The position numbers and the translations under genes were made by a program. A DNA stretch of 64,000 nucleotides from the NCBI GenBank assembly GCA_902785355.1, contig CACZYF010000001.1, positions 1 through 64,000 of the forward strand, in the 5' to 3' direction. Each line of letters starts with the position of its first letter. Position 1 is the first letter of the stretch. Under the pieces are notes generated by a model. That model ran no database searches. It was not told the origin of the DNA and worked only from the letters and a program-made list of their open reading frames with translations. Origin of the DNA: an uncultured Ruminococcus sp. GTDB lineage: Bacteria; Bacillota; Clostridia; Oscillospirales; Acutalibacteraceae. Of the stretch, positions 47,516 through 56,389 are shown one piece after another.

Positions 47516-48982
47516 ATGGCAGAAAAAAGCAAGATCATCTTCGGCAATCAAATGAGCGCAAAGGACTATAAAAAGGCGCTGCAGAGCAAAAAGAAATATC
47601 TGAAAAAATACGGCGACGACAGCAAGAAGCCCTACGCAGCCAAGGTCGTTGAGAACGCGACCCTGCATGCGCCCTTAGGCGTTATGGATATCCGCGTCAA
47701 CGAGGGCGAGAGCGAGATCCCCTTCGATACCGAGAAAGGCATCATCGTCGGCAACATCCGTATGGGCTTCGGTCACTACCGTATCTCCATCGCCATGGCG
47801 TCCGCCGCTCACGCGCTGGGTTACACTCCCTACTGGATGGACCTCAACTCCTACAAGGATACCACCTGCACCAAGGTTATCGGCGCGCAGAACGATCTGT
47901 ACAGTCTCGGCTCACGCCTGAGCCAGAAGATCAAGCTCTTCAACAAGCTCGTATGGGAGCCGATGAACTATGAAGGCTTCAGACAGCTTTCCTACAATGC
48001 CGCCGACCAGAAGAACGCCGAGCTGATGGCGCCGGTGTTCCACAGCGTCCCGAAGGATATCCCGCTGATCGGCACCCACGTATGGCCGGCTCAGGCGGCG
48101 ATCCACGCGGGGATGAAGTACGTCGTCAACGCGATCCCCGATAACTGGCCGATGGCGCTGCATCTCGCCGAGGGCGCGACCCACACTATCCAGACCCACC
48201 AGAGCTATATGGGCTACCGTATCCTCAACGGCTTTAAAAAGAAAGAGATCCTCAACCCCATGCCCGCCGGGGATCTGGTCTATACCGGACACTATATCGA
48301 CCACGAGCTGGTCGCGAATATCGAGCGCGACTGCGACGAGCGCATGAACCGCAAGAAGAACGGCGAACCGATGCGCTTCCTGTTGACCATCGGCGGCGCG
48401 GGCGCTCAGCGCGAGCTATTCGCCGCGGTCATCAAATACCTACTCCCCGCCGTCAAGGCGAAGAAGGCGGCGCTGTACGTCAACGTCGGCGACTACCGTG
48501 CGGTATGGGATGAGCTGGTCGGCGAGATCAGCGGTCTTGATGCGCTCTCCACCACCCACTTCAACGACTGGGACGACACCAACCGCTTCGCTCAGGAGGC
48601 GCTTGACGGCGCTGTCGAGGGCGTACACGCCTTCTGGCACGAGAACATCTTTGAGGCGGTATATTGCACGAACCTTCTCATGCGTTCCTGTGACGTGCTG
48701 CTGACCAAGCCCTCGGAGCTTGCGTTCTATCCCGTTCCGAAGCTGTTCCTGAAGCGTATCGGCGGCCATGAGAAGTGGGGCGCGATCCACTCCGCCGAGA
48801 TGGGCGACGGCACGCTCGAGTGCGAGGATATCCCGCACACCTTGCAGATGGTGAAGCTCTTCCTCGAGGAGGAGGACACCTTAAAGTACATGTGCGACCG
48901 TATCAAGGCGAACAAAATCGCGGGGCTCTACGACGGCGCCTACGAGGTAGTCAAGCTCGCCATGAATAAGAAGAATCAGTAA
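47516..48982 (+). CDS. GT-B-fold glycosyltransferase-like protein, unassigned family
   Basis: A 488-aa soluble protein. GIIVGNIRMGFGHYRISIAM (about residues 75-95) resembles the acceptor loop of MurG/MGDG-synthase-type GT-B enzymes. The centre has LIGTHVWPAQAAIHAG and IPDNWPMALHLAEG, and LLTIGGAGAQRELFAAVI starts the second Rossmann half; VLLTKPSELAFYPVPKLFLK fits a nucleotide-sugar site. The N-terminus is lysine-rich. GAGGAGG lies 7 nt before the ATG. It lies upstream of a GPH carrier and an alpha-galactosidase, suggesting a galactoside or glycolipid context, but the activity is unknown. Confidence 0.7.
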   Translation: MAEKSKIIFGNQMSAKDYKKALQSKKKYLKKYGDDSKKPYAAKVVENATLHAPLGVMDIRVNEGESEIPFDTEKGIIVGNIRMGFGHYRISIAMASAAHALGYTPYWMDLNSYKDTTCTKVIGAQNDLYSLGSRLSQKIKLFNKLVWEPMNYEGFRQLSYNAADQKNAELMAPVFHSVPKDIPLIGTHVWPAQAAIHAGMKYVVNAIPDNWPMALHLAEGATHTIQTHQSYMGYRILNGFKKKEILNPMPAGDLVYTGHYIDHELVANIERDCDERMNRKKNGEPMRFLLTIGGAGAQRELFAAVIKYLLPAVKAKKAALYVNVGDYRAVWDELVGEISGLDALSTTHFNDWDDTNRFAQEALDGAVEGVHAFWHENIFEAVYCTNLLMRSCDVLLTKPSELAFYPVPKLFLKRIGGHEKWGAIHSAEMGDGTLECEDIPHTLQMVKLFLEEEDTLKYMCDRIKANKIAGLYDGAYEVVKLAMNKKNQ

Positions 48983-49135
48983 ACGATCGGCGTATTGCCG
49001 CTCATGGTAAGGGTAGGAATTTGACCTTTTTATCGGCTTCCTCGCCGGAAACGCTTCTCCCCTAGTCCTCGTAATAACAAACACGATATGCGGCAGTTCC
49101 GCAGAAACAGCAAAAACATTTTTCGGAGGAAAAAC

Positions 49136-50551
49136 ATGAAACGCTTAACCAAGAAACAAATGAGAATCTTCGCTGTCGGTCAGCTCGGATGGTCGACCCT
49201 CAGCGGCATCATCAGCGCGTGGTTCGTCACCTTCTATCTGCCGACGCAGGCGGATATCAGTGAGAACGGCGCGATCCAGTACATCACCCCCGGTCTGGTG
49301 ATCGGCGGCTTCTTGACTGTGTTGGGACTGATCACCGCGCTGTCGCGTGTATTCGACGCGGTGACCGACCCGTGGATCGCATCGATGTCCGACCGCAGCA
49401 CCAACAAGCGCGGCAGACGTATCCCCTTCATGCAGTACGCGGCGATCCCGCTTTCTGTTGTGACCGTTCTGCTGTTCTGTGCTCCCGTAAACATGATCAG
49501 CGGCTGGAACATCGCGTGGATCTCGGTATTCATCGTCCTGTTCTACCTGTTTATGACCATGTACTGCACGCCTTATAACGCCCTGATCTCCGAATTCGGC
49601 AAGACCCAGGACGACCGTATGTATATCTCTACCGCGATCTCGCTGACCTTCTTCGCCGGCACGATGCTCGCTTACACCCCCTTCGTCTTCGCGGGCTTTC
49701 TGCGCGGCAGCGTGGGCTTTGCGTGGAGCTACCGCATCTGCTTCATCGTGCTGGCGGTCATCTCCTGCATTTGCATGCTGATCCCCACCTTCTGCCTCAA
49801 CGAGAAGGAATTTGTCGATACCAAGCCCTCCAACGTCAATATGCTCAAGTCGCTGGGCGCTACCTTTAAGAACAAGAGCTTCCGTACCTTTGTCGGCTCC
49901 GACATCATGTACTGGGTCGGTCTGACCCTCTTCCAGACGGGTCTGCCGTTCTTCGTCAAGGTCTCCATGAATATCAGCGAGGCATTCACCATGTATTTCC
50001 TCGGCGGCATGACCGTACTTTCGGCGTGCTTCTATCCCTTCGTATCCAAGATGGTCAAGAAGTTCGGTAAGAAGAAGCTGGTCATCGCAGGCTTCCTCGG
50101 CCTTGCGCTCGCCTACGTCATCGCAGCGCTGATCGGTATCCTCGGTACCGCTGAGCACGGCAACAGCTCCATCCCCGGTATGATCTTCGGTATCCTGATC
50201 TGCGTGATCGCGGCTTTCCCGATGGCGCTGCTCGGCATCATTCCTCAGTCTATCGTCGCCGACGTTGCCGAGGCTGACGGTATCGAGACCGGCGAGAACC
50301 GCGAGGGCATGTTCTTTGCGGCGCGTACCTTCGCGATGAAGTTCGGGCAGTCGCTGGCGATGCTGGTATTCACCTCGCTCGCGATCATCGGCACCACTCA
50401 GAACACCAACAGTAACGACATTACCGCTTCCGTCACCGGTATGACGATCGTCGGATGGGTCGCGGTCGCGTTCTGCGTACTCGGAGCGGTCATCCTCAGC
50501 TTCTATAATGAAAAGAAGATCATGGCTACGATCGACAAAAAGAACAAATAA
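49136..50551 (+). CDS. GPH-family (MelB-like) sugar transporter
   Basis: A 471-aa transporter with about 12 helices. The GPH signature reads RVFDAVTDPWIASMSDRSTN followed by KRGRRIPFM; the Asp residues are the cation/sugar site of MelB. GENREGMFFAARTFAMKFGQ is typical of helix X-XI in this family. It would import a glycoside, probably an alpha-galactoside given the GH36 gene 80 nt downstream, with Na+ or H+. GGAGG lies 6 nt before the ATG. Confidence 0.92.
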   Translation: MKRLTKKQMRIFAVGQLGWSTLSGIISAWFVTFYLPTQADISENGAIQYITPGLVIGGFLTVLGLITALSRVFDAVTDPWIASMSDRSTNKRGRRIPFMQYAAIPLSVVTVLLFCAPVNMISGWNIAWISVFIVLFYLFMTMYCTPYNALISEFGKTQDDRMYISTAISLTFFAGTMLAYTPFVFAGFLRGSVGFAWSYRICFIVLAVISCICMLIPTFCLNEKEFVDTKPSNVNMLKSLGATFKNKSFRTFVGSDIMYWVGLTLFQTGLPFFVKVSMNISEAFTMYFLGGMTVLSACFYPFVSKMVKKFGKKKLVIAGFLGLALAYVIAALIGILGTAEHGNSSIPGMIFGILICVIAAFPMALLGIIPQSIVADVAEADGIETGENREGMFFAARTFAMKFGQSLAMLVFTSLAIIGTTQNTNSNDITASVTGMTIVGWVAVAFCVLGAVILSFYNEKKIMATIDKKNK

Positions 50552-50631
50552 ATCATTAATACCCGGCAGTGATTGCCAGCCAATCGGCTTCGCCGTTTCC
50601 TTACATTGACACTTTTATAAATGGTGATAAT

Positions 50632-52983
50632 ATGATCAAAAAACTAACCGGCGAGCGGGATGCCTTTCTCCTGCAGACCGAAAATACCGCCTACGTGATC
50701 TCGATCCTGCCCTCGGGGCATCCCGAGCACCTTTATTACGGTTCCCGTATAGACGCAGATTCGCTCGATGATCTCTTTGCTCTCAGTCAGAAGCGCGAGT
50801 TCGAGCCCGGCAACGTGATCGTCTATTCCGAAGAGCACAATACGACCTCGCTGGAGGATATCTGCCTCGAGTGCTCGGGCGAGGGTCACGGCGACGTGCG
50901 CGAGCCCTTCCTCGAGATCGTTCGCGCGGACGGCTCCCGCACCACCGATTTTCTCTATCAGGGCTATGAGATCACCGACGTAAAGCCGGCGTTCGACTCG
51001 CTCCCCGGCTCCTACAGCGCAGACGGAAAGGTCGAGCACCTTACGCTGAACCTTTCCGATGAAGATTTGGCGCTTCAGCTGCACTACTATGTATATCCCG
51101 ACTGTGACGTGATCACCCGATCTGCCAAGCTGACTAATCACGGCGCCGAGCCTGTCGAGGTCGAGCGGATGATGTCCGTACAGCTGGATCTGCCCGATCA
51201 CGGATGGGCAGTCACCGCGTTCCACGGCGCATGGGCACGTGAGATGGATAAGTCCACCGTCGTACCCAACCGAGGCAAGTACATCATCGAGAGTCGCACG
51301 GGCTGCTCCTCGAACCGCACGAATCCCTTCTTCATGCTCCATCGTCCCGATACGAGCGAGGACATCGGCGCGGTCTACGGCTTCAACCTGATCTACAGCG
51401 GCAATCACTATGCCTCGGCGGAGGTCAGCGCGTTTTTCAAGACCCGCGTCGTACAGGGCGTGAATCCCGCGGGCTTCCGCTGGCTGCTCGAAGAAGGCGA
51501 GAACTTTGAAGCGCCCGAGGCGGTCATGACCTATACCGACCGCGGCTTCGGCGCCCAGAGCCGCAACATGCACCGCTTCGTCCGCGAGCATATCCTGCGC
51601 GGCGAATGGGCGCATAAGGAACGCCCCGTTCTGCTCAACTCATGGGAGGCGTCCTACTTCAATATCACCGAGAACAGTCTTGTTTCGCTTGCGAAAGCGG
51701 GCAAGGATCTCGGTATTGAGCTGTTCGTCATGGATGACGGATGGTTCGGCGACCGCAACGACGATTTCCGCGCACTCGGCGACTGGGATTATAATCCGAA
51801 GAAGCTCCCCGGCGGACTCAAGCGCCTCGCGAAAAAGGTCACCGACCTCGGGATCGGCTTCGGTCTCTGGGTCGAGCCGGAGATGGTCAACGTGAACTCC
51901 CGCCTCTATGAAGCCCACCCCGACTGGGCGATGGCGATCCCCGGCAAGCTCCACAGCGAGGGCAGACACCAGCGCATCCTCGACCTGAGCAATCCCGCCG
52001 TATCCGACTGGATGATCGAGAAAATGAGCGAGGTCTTTTCCGCAGGTGATATCACCTATGTCAAATGGGATATGAACCGCATCTTCTCCGACGTATTCTC
52101 GCCGTATCTGCCGCCGAAGCGACAGGGCGAGACCGCCCACCGCTACATGCTGGGTCTTTACAAGGTGATGAAGGCGCTGACCGAACGATTCCCGCATATC
52201 CTCTTTGAGGGCTGCGCCTCGGGCGGATGCCGCTTTGACCTCGGTATCCTCAGCTACTTCCCGCAGATCTGGGGCTCCGACAACACCGACGCGCTCTGCC
52301 GCTCCCATATCCAGGAGGGCTACAGCTACGGCTATCCGCAATGCTGCGTCGCGGCGCATGTCTCGGCATGTCCGAATCACCAGACCCTCCGCTCTACCCC
52401 GCTCGAGACCCGCTTCAATATCGCGTCCTTCGGCGCACTGGGCTACGAGCTGAACGTAGGCGACCTGAGCTCCGACGACAAGGAGCATGTACGCCTGCAG
52501 ATCACACTCTACAAGGTTTGGCGCGATGTGCTCCAGTACGGCGATATGCACCGCATCCGAACGGGCGGCAACCATCACGAATGGATTGCCGTCAGCGAGG
52601 ATCAATCCCGCGCTGTCGGCATGCTCATGCAGGAGCTGGTACAGCCCGACCTGCAGTCCCATCGGTTTATATGCAAGGGGCTCGACCCCGACCGCACCTA
52701 CCGCTTCCACAACATCTCGGGCAAGGTGAACATCAAACTCTTCGGCTCGCTGATCAACACCATGACGCCGATCCATATCCGTCAGGACGGTGTTCTCCAT
52801 AATCTGATCGCCCGCTTCGTCAAGATGGGCGGCGAGGTCGAGGATTATACAGCCAAGGGCTCCGTCCTCATGGGCGCGGGCGTCGCGCTGAGACAGCAGT
52901 TCTCCGGCAACGGTTACAATGAGAACGTCCGCCTCTTCCCCGACTTCTCCTCGCGCATGTACTTCATCGAAGCGATCGACTGA
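50632..52983 (+). CDS. Alpha-galactosidase, GH36
   Basis: A 783-aa cytoplasmic GH36 enzyme with an N-terminal beta-supersandwich domain and a TIM barrel holding FVMDDGWFGDRNDD, FGLWVEPEMVN, the nucleophile Asp in YVKWDMNR, LFEGCASGGCRFD and acid/base Asp in WGSDNTDALCR. It releases galactose from melibiose or raffinose-type sugars. The chosen start has a weak GGTGA upstream; it directly follows the GPH carrier gene. Confidence 0.95.
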   Translation: MIKKLTGERDAFLLQTENTAYVISILPSGHPEHLYYGSRIDADSLDDLFALSQKREFEPGNVIVYSEEHNTTSLEDICLECSGEGHGDVREPFLEIVRADGSRTTDFLYQGYEITDVKPAFDSLPGSYSADGKVEHLTLNLSDEDLALQLHYYVYPDCDVITRSAKLTNHGAEPVEVERMMSVQLDLPDHGWAVTAFHGAWAREMDKSTVVPNRGKYIIESRTGCSSNRTNPFFMLHRPDTSEDIGAVYGFNLIYSGNHYASAEVSAFFKTRVVQGVNPAGFRWLLEEGENFEAPEAVMTYTDRGFGAQSRNMHRFVREHILRGEWAHKERPVLLNSWEASYFNITENSLVSLAKAGKDLGIELFVMDDGWFGDRNDDFRALGDWDYNPKKLPGGLKRLAKKVTDLGIGFGLWVEPEMVNVNSRLYEAHPDWAMAIPGKLHSEGRHQRILDLSNPAVSDWMIEKMSEVFSAGDITYVKWDMNRIFSDVFSPYLPPKRQGETAHRYMLGLYKVMKALTERFPHILFEGCASGGCRFDLGILSYFPQIWGSDNTDALCRSHIQEGYSYGYPQCCVAAHVSACPNHQTLRSTPLETRFNIASFGALGYELNVGDLSSDDKEHVRLQITLYKVWRDVLQYGDMHRIRTGGNHHEWIAVSEDQSRAVGMLMQELVQPDLQSHRFICKGLDPDRTYRFHNISGKVNIKLFGSLINTMTPIHIRQDGVLHNLIARFVKMGGEVEDYTAKGSVLMGAGVALRQQFSGNGYNENVRLFPDFSSRMYFIEAID

Positions 52984-53000
52984 TACCTATAAATACAGCA

Positions 53001-53040
53001 AAAGGACTTCCTACATCAGTGCCGGAAGTCCTCTTTTTAT
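53001..53040. terminator. Bidirectional terminator
   Basis: Stem AAAGGACTTCC/GGAAGTCCT(C)TTT with T-runs on both sides, between convergent genes. Confidence 0.85.
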
Positions 53041-53052
53041 CGGTATTTATGA

Positions 53053-53592
53053 TCAATAATTTGCCTCGTGAACCTCGAAGTAGCTCTGCGGATGGTTGCA
53101 GGTGGGACAGACATCGGGCGCCTTGGTACCGACTACGATGTGACCGCAGTTGCGGCACTCCCACACCTTGACCTCGCTCTTCTCAAACACCTGAGCAGTC
53201 TCAACGTTCTTCAGCAGTGCGCGGTAACGCTCCTCGTGCTGCTTCTCGATCGCACCGACCAGACGGAAGCGGGCAGCAAGCTCAGCGAAGCCCTCCTCCT
53301 CAGCGGTCTTGGCGAAGTTCTCATACATATCGGTCCACTCATAGTTTTCGCCGTCAGCCGCGGCGGAAAGGTTCTCGGCGGTATCGCCGATACCGTTCAG
53401 CTCCTTGAACCAGAGCTTCGCGTGCTCCTTCTCGTTCTCGGCGGTCTTGAGGAAGAGCGCGGCGATCTGCTCGAAGCCCTCCTTCTTCGCCTTTGACGCA
53501 AAGTAGGTGTACTTGTTGCGCGCCATCGACTCGCCCGCGAAAGCCGCCTCCAGATTCTTTTCGGTCTGTGTTCCTACGTATTTATTTGCCAT
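53053..53592 (-). CDS. rbr: Rubrerythrin
   Basis: A 179-aa rubrerythrin. The ferritin-like diiron domain (about 1-135) has [34 protein letters not shown] and [18 protein letters not shown], and the C-terminal rubredoxin domain has two CxxC knuckles (CRNCG, CPTCN). It reduces hydrogen peroxide with electrons from rubredoxin/NADH. AAGGAG precedes the start at 53592. It lies 43 nt after desulfoferrodoxin, making a peroxide/superoxide defence pair. Confidence 0.96.
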   Translation of the reverse strand: MANKYVGTQTEKNLEAAFAGESMARNKYTYFASKAKKEGFEQIAALFLKTAENEKEHAKLWFKELNGIGDTAENLSAAADGENYEWTDMYENFAKTAEEEGFAELAARFRLVGAIEKQHEERYRALLKNVETAQVFEKSEVKVWECRNCGHIVVGTKAPDVCPTCNHPQSYFEVHEANY

Positions 53593-53635
53593 GATGATAC
53601 ACTCCTTTTTCCTAGTATGGTTCAGCGCTCGATGA

Positions 53636-54010
53636 TTATGCCTTCCAGAGACTGTGGAGATTGCAGTAGGCGTAGACAGCCTCGACCTCTTCGCCCTCAC
53701 ACAGCGCGAAGCACGCCTCGGGCGCGTCGCCGGGCTTCAGCGCCTTACGCTGGTTGCCCGCAGTGGTCTGAACCGCGATCCACTCGATATAATGCTCGTC
53801 GAGCATCGGATGAGCGACGGAACCAACCTTGACATGCACGATGTTGTCCTTGACTTCAAAGACAGGAACGTGCTTCTCAACAGCGGCGTCGGTGGTACCG
53901 GGAACGATCTCGGTCATCTTCTGACCGCAGCACATCACTGGTACGCCCTTGTCCCTGACCATCGCGATCATGTTGCCGCAATGCTCACAGATGTAGAATT
54001 TCATTTCCAT
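53636..54010 (-). CDS. dfx: Desulfoferrodoxin (superoxide reductase)
   Basis: A 124-aa class I superoxide reductase: an N-terminal rubredoxin-like centre ([13 protein letters not shown]) and the catalytic Fe(His)4Cys centre with [20 protein letters not shown] and CNLHSLWK. It reduces superoxide to peroxide, which the downstream rubrerythrin can remove. AGGAGG lies 7 nt before ATG. Confidence 0.96.
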   Translation of the reverse strand: MEMKFYICEHCGNMIAMVRDKGVPVMCCGQKMTEIVPGTTDAAVEKHVPVFEVKDNIVHVKVGSVAHPMLDEHYIEWIAVQTTAGNQRKALKPGDAPEACFALCEGEEVEAVYAYCNLHSLWKA

Positions 54011-54074
54011 AGAATAACCTCCTTGTGTCAGAGCTCAAACGAATAATCATCGAAGCTCGGCATAAATTTTCTTG

Positions 54075-54103
54075 ATTCTACCATAAAGGATGTCGGAACA
54101 CAA
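54075..54103 (-). promoter_or_regulatory. Promoter of the dfx-rbr operon
   Basis: Minus-strand TTGTGT (54098-54103), 17-bp spacer, TAGAAT (54075-54080). No PerR-type box is obvious. Confidence 0.5.
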
Positions 54104-54160
54104 GTGTTTTTTTGATTAGCGTCGGCTAATCTTTTTGGATAAAAAAGCACACATAAACAA

Positions 54161-54189
54161 CAACCCGCCGGGATGAATCCGGCGGGCTG
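54161..54189 (-). terminator. Terminator of the DHHW-NUDIX operon
   Basis: CCCGCCGG/CCGGCGGG stem with outer CA/TG pairs, 54 nt past the NUDIX stop. Confidence 0.8.
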
Positions 54190-54242
54190 CTGTACTGTAT
54201 TGGGTTTCGGTCAGGCAAACCTTGGGCTTCGCCTGTGATCGA

Positions 54243-54932
54243 TCATTTGAGCTTGTCTATATTCTCACGCGCCTTACGGATGACGCGCAGGTCGTTATCA
54301 TAGGTACAGCGGTGATGCGCCTCCTCGAGATCGACCCATATGTAGCTGTCGATCTCCTCCTCCTGGATCCTCACCTTGTCGGACATGGTCTGTGCCATGA
54401 AGAAAACAACGCGCTTGCGGATCTTGCCGAAGGGGCAGTAGTCGGCGACCTCGCGGAAAGAGTCGATGATACGGATGTTCAGACCCGTTTCCTCATAGAC
54501 CTCGCGGATAGCAGTCTCCTGCTCGGTCTCGCCCTGCTCCACATGACCCTTGGGGAAGCTGTAGTTCCTACCGTTATGGTTGCGAACCAGAAGGATCTTA
54601 CAGCGGTCGCCCTGCTTATAGATCACGATAGCTCCGCAGCTCTTCTCATACAGGCAGGTGATCTTCTCGATCCGGGCGTTATGCAAGCGCGAGAGCTTCT
54701 CGCGGATTCCGGGCTCGTAGTAGATCTCGCCCTCGGGTGCAACGATCAGCTTTTCTCCGACCCCTTTGATGGTGACGACGGCGATGACAACGCCGAACAC
54801 AAAATCGCGAAGCGGCTTGCGGGAGATAATGTATGCGCTCTTATGTTTAAAGGTATCGGCGTCGGCATAACCCGAATACAGGTCGTCCGCCAGAATACCG
54901 TAGACACTCACCTTGACCTTCTTTGCTATCAT
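54243..54932 (-). CDS. NUDIX hydrolase with N-terminal extension
   Basis: A 229-aa protein. An unrecognised N-terminal domain (about 1-90; KVSVYGILADDLYSGYADAD) precedes a NUDIX domain with the complete box GHVEQGETEQETAIREVYEE then TGL. RNYSFPKGHVE resembles diadenosine-polyphosphate and mRNA-decapping subfamilies. Substrate open. AGGAGG, which overlaps the end of the DHHW gene spacer, gives the start. Confidence 0.87.
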   Translation of the reverse strand: MIAKKVKVSVYGILADDLYSGYADADTFKHKSAYIISRKPLRDFVFGVVIAVVTIKGVGEKLIVAPEGEIYYEPGIREKLSRLHNARIEKITCLYEKSCGAIVIYKQGDRCKILLVRNHNGRNYSFPKGHVEQGETEQETAIREVYEETGLNIRIIDSFREVADYCPFGKIRKRVVFFMAQTMSDKVRIQEEEIDSYIWVDLEEAHHRCTYDNDLRVIRKARENIDKLK

Positions 54933-54947
54933 TCCGTCTCACCTCCT

Positions 54948-56171
54948 TTAGTAAATGCTTTCGATACGATCGAGCTGTACAGCGGCGTTCGCGGCGACCG
55001 TGTTGTTCAGGAAGAGCACCTCGGTAATACCGTTGTCCTGCATATAGCTCTTGAGATTCTGTCCGAAATGGCGGAAATCGATCACGTGGACTTCCTCGTA
55101 ATTGTTGGTCAGGAAGGGCACAAAAGCGTTGCCGTAGCTCTCCTTGACGACGGCAATCTTCTTACCGTTCTTCAGCTCGTCGTTGTATTCGACAAACAGC
55201 GGCGCGTCGCCGTAGATGAATACGCCGTAAGCGATTGAGCCGCCGCTCTCCTGCTCGTACAGCACGGAGGTCTCATACAGCTCCTCGCCGGGGTTATCCT
55301 GGCGCATCGCGTGGGTCTGGTACGGGAAGGTCCAGAAGTGGACGGTGTCAAGATGCTCATAGAGCGATGGATCGCTGTCGACCATCGAGCCCTCAAAGCC
55401 CTCGATCGTGTGCTCGGTGCAGGTAGAGAGGTCGAGCGGGGTCTGGCCCGTCTGCTCACAAAACGCCTGATACGCGTAATACGCGCCCAGTCCCGTCCAG
55501 TGGTGGTCGGTGTTGAAGTAGATGTACTCGTCAAGATGTTTAGCAAGATTGTTATAAGCGTTGATCGGCTTGACGTCGGCAGAATACTTTGAATAGATCG
55601 CCTTGATGTTATCCGCCTGAGAGGTAGTCGAAACAGCGCCGCTCTGGATCAGACGAGGCGGTATCGCGAACTCGGTGTGATTCGGGACAACCATGTTGTA
55701 GACCGTAAACTCCGGAGCGTTGGTCTTGAACTTCGAGATCGTATCGGCATATGCCTGAGCCGAATCGTCGGAGCCGCTGAACAGCTCCAGCGCCATGTTG
55801 TTATAGATATAGATGCCGCCGTTAGAGGCTGAGTAGTAGCCCTCCTTGCCGTCATCCTTGATGTTCGGTGTGATAAAGTTGGTCGCTGTGTCCGCCGCTG
55901 CCTGAGTCGGTGTTTCGGAAGCGGCCTCCGCGACGACTGCTGTCGTCTCGACGGTCTTGTTGCCGCCTGAGCCGCCAAAGATAGCACGGAACAGCTGTAC
56001 CAGTAGGAAAATCGCCAGGAAAACGATCAGCAGACCGACGACGACGATGATCGTGCGTCGAATCAGCAGCTTTTTTCTGCGCTCGCGCTTCATCTGAGCG
56101 ATCGCCCTCTGGCGTTTTAAACTATCGCTTGCACGGCGGGTATCATTACCGCCGTTGTAATCGTAGTTCAC
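54948..56171 (-). CDS. DHHW-family surface acyl-modification protein (AlgX/AlgJ-like)
   Basis: A 407-aa protein: a basic cytoplasmic N-terminus (KRQRAIAQMKRERRKKLLIR), one membrane helix (about 36-62), a Thr/Ala-rich linker, and an SGNH-hydrolase-like domain with the name motif FNTDHHWTGLGAYYAYQAF and a C-terminal KESYGNAFVPFLTNNY. AlgJ/AlgX and DltD-like proteins of this type move acyl groups onto extracellular polymers with an MBOAT partner; such a partner is encoded at 60011. The start is GTG after GGAGG. A NUDIX gene follows 15 nt later. Confidence 0.87.
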   Translation of the reverse strand: MNYDYNGGNDTRRASDSLKRQRAIAQMKRERRKKLLIRRTIIVVVGLLIVFLAIFLLVQLFRAIFGGSGGNKTVETTAVVAEAASETPTQAAADTATNFITPNIKDDGKEGYYSASNGGIYIYNNMALELFSGSDDSAQAYADTISKFKTNAPEFTVYNMVVPNHTEFAIPPRLIQSGAVSTTSQADNIKAIYSKYSADVKPINAYNNLAKHLDEYIYFNTDHHWTGLGAYYAYQAFCEQTGQTPLDLSTCTEHTIEGFEGSMVDSDPSLYEHLDTVHFWTFPYQTHAMRQDNPGEELYETSVLYEQESGGSIAYGVFIYGDAPLFVEYNDELKNGKKIAVVKESYGNAFVPFLTNNYEEVHVIDFRHFGQNLKSYMQDNGITEVLFLNNTVAANAAVQLDRIESIY

Positions 56172-56227
56172 GCAAATCCCTCCGTTTCAAAAAAATATGC
56201 TCGTATAAAAATCCTATATTCTAAGTT

Positions 56228-56256
56228 ATTATACTACAAAAACAAGATAGATACAA
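56228..56256 (-). promoter_or_regulatory. Promoter of the DHHW-NUDIX operon
   Basis: Minus-strand TTGTAT (56251-56256), 17-bp spacer, perfect TATAAT (56228-56233). Confidence 0.6.
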
Positions 56257-56326
56257 CATTTAATTCAGAAAAAACAGCATAATCCACCGTTATTTTTCGA
56301 AAATTCACACGGATTTCTTATTATTC

Positions 56327-56355
56327 TTGCGCTTTCATCCATCTTGTGCTATGAT
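56327..56355 (+). promoter_or_regulatory. Promoter of the aminotransferase gene
   Basis: TTGCGC (56327-56332), 17-bp spacer, TATGAT (56350-56355). Confidence 0.55.
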
Positions 56356-56389
56356 AGGTAAGGTTATATTATAAAGAAAGCGTGATTTC

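Noticed and set aside
49145..50158. A 337-codon open frame on the minus strand
   Set aside because: Complement of the GPH transporter; composition is typical of an antisense shadow.
51640..52800. A 386-codon open frame on the minus strand
   Set aside because: Complement of the GH36 barrel; the GH36 catalytic motifs are intact on the plus strand.
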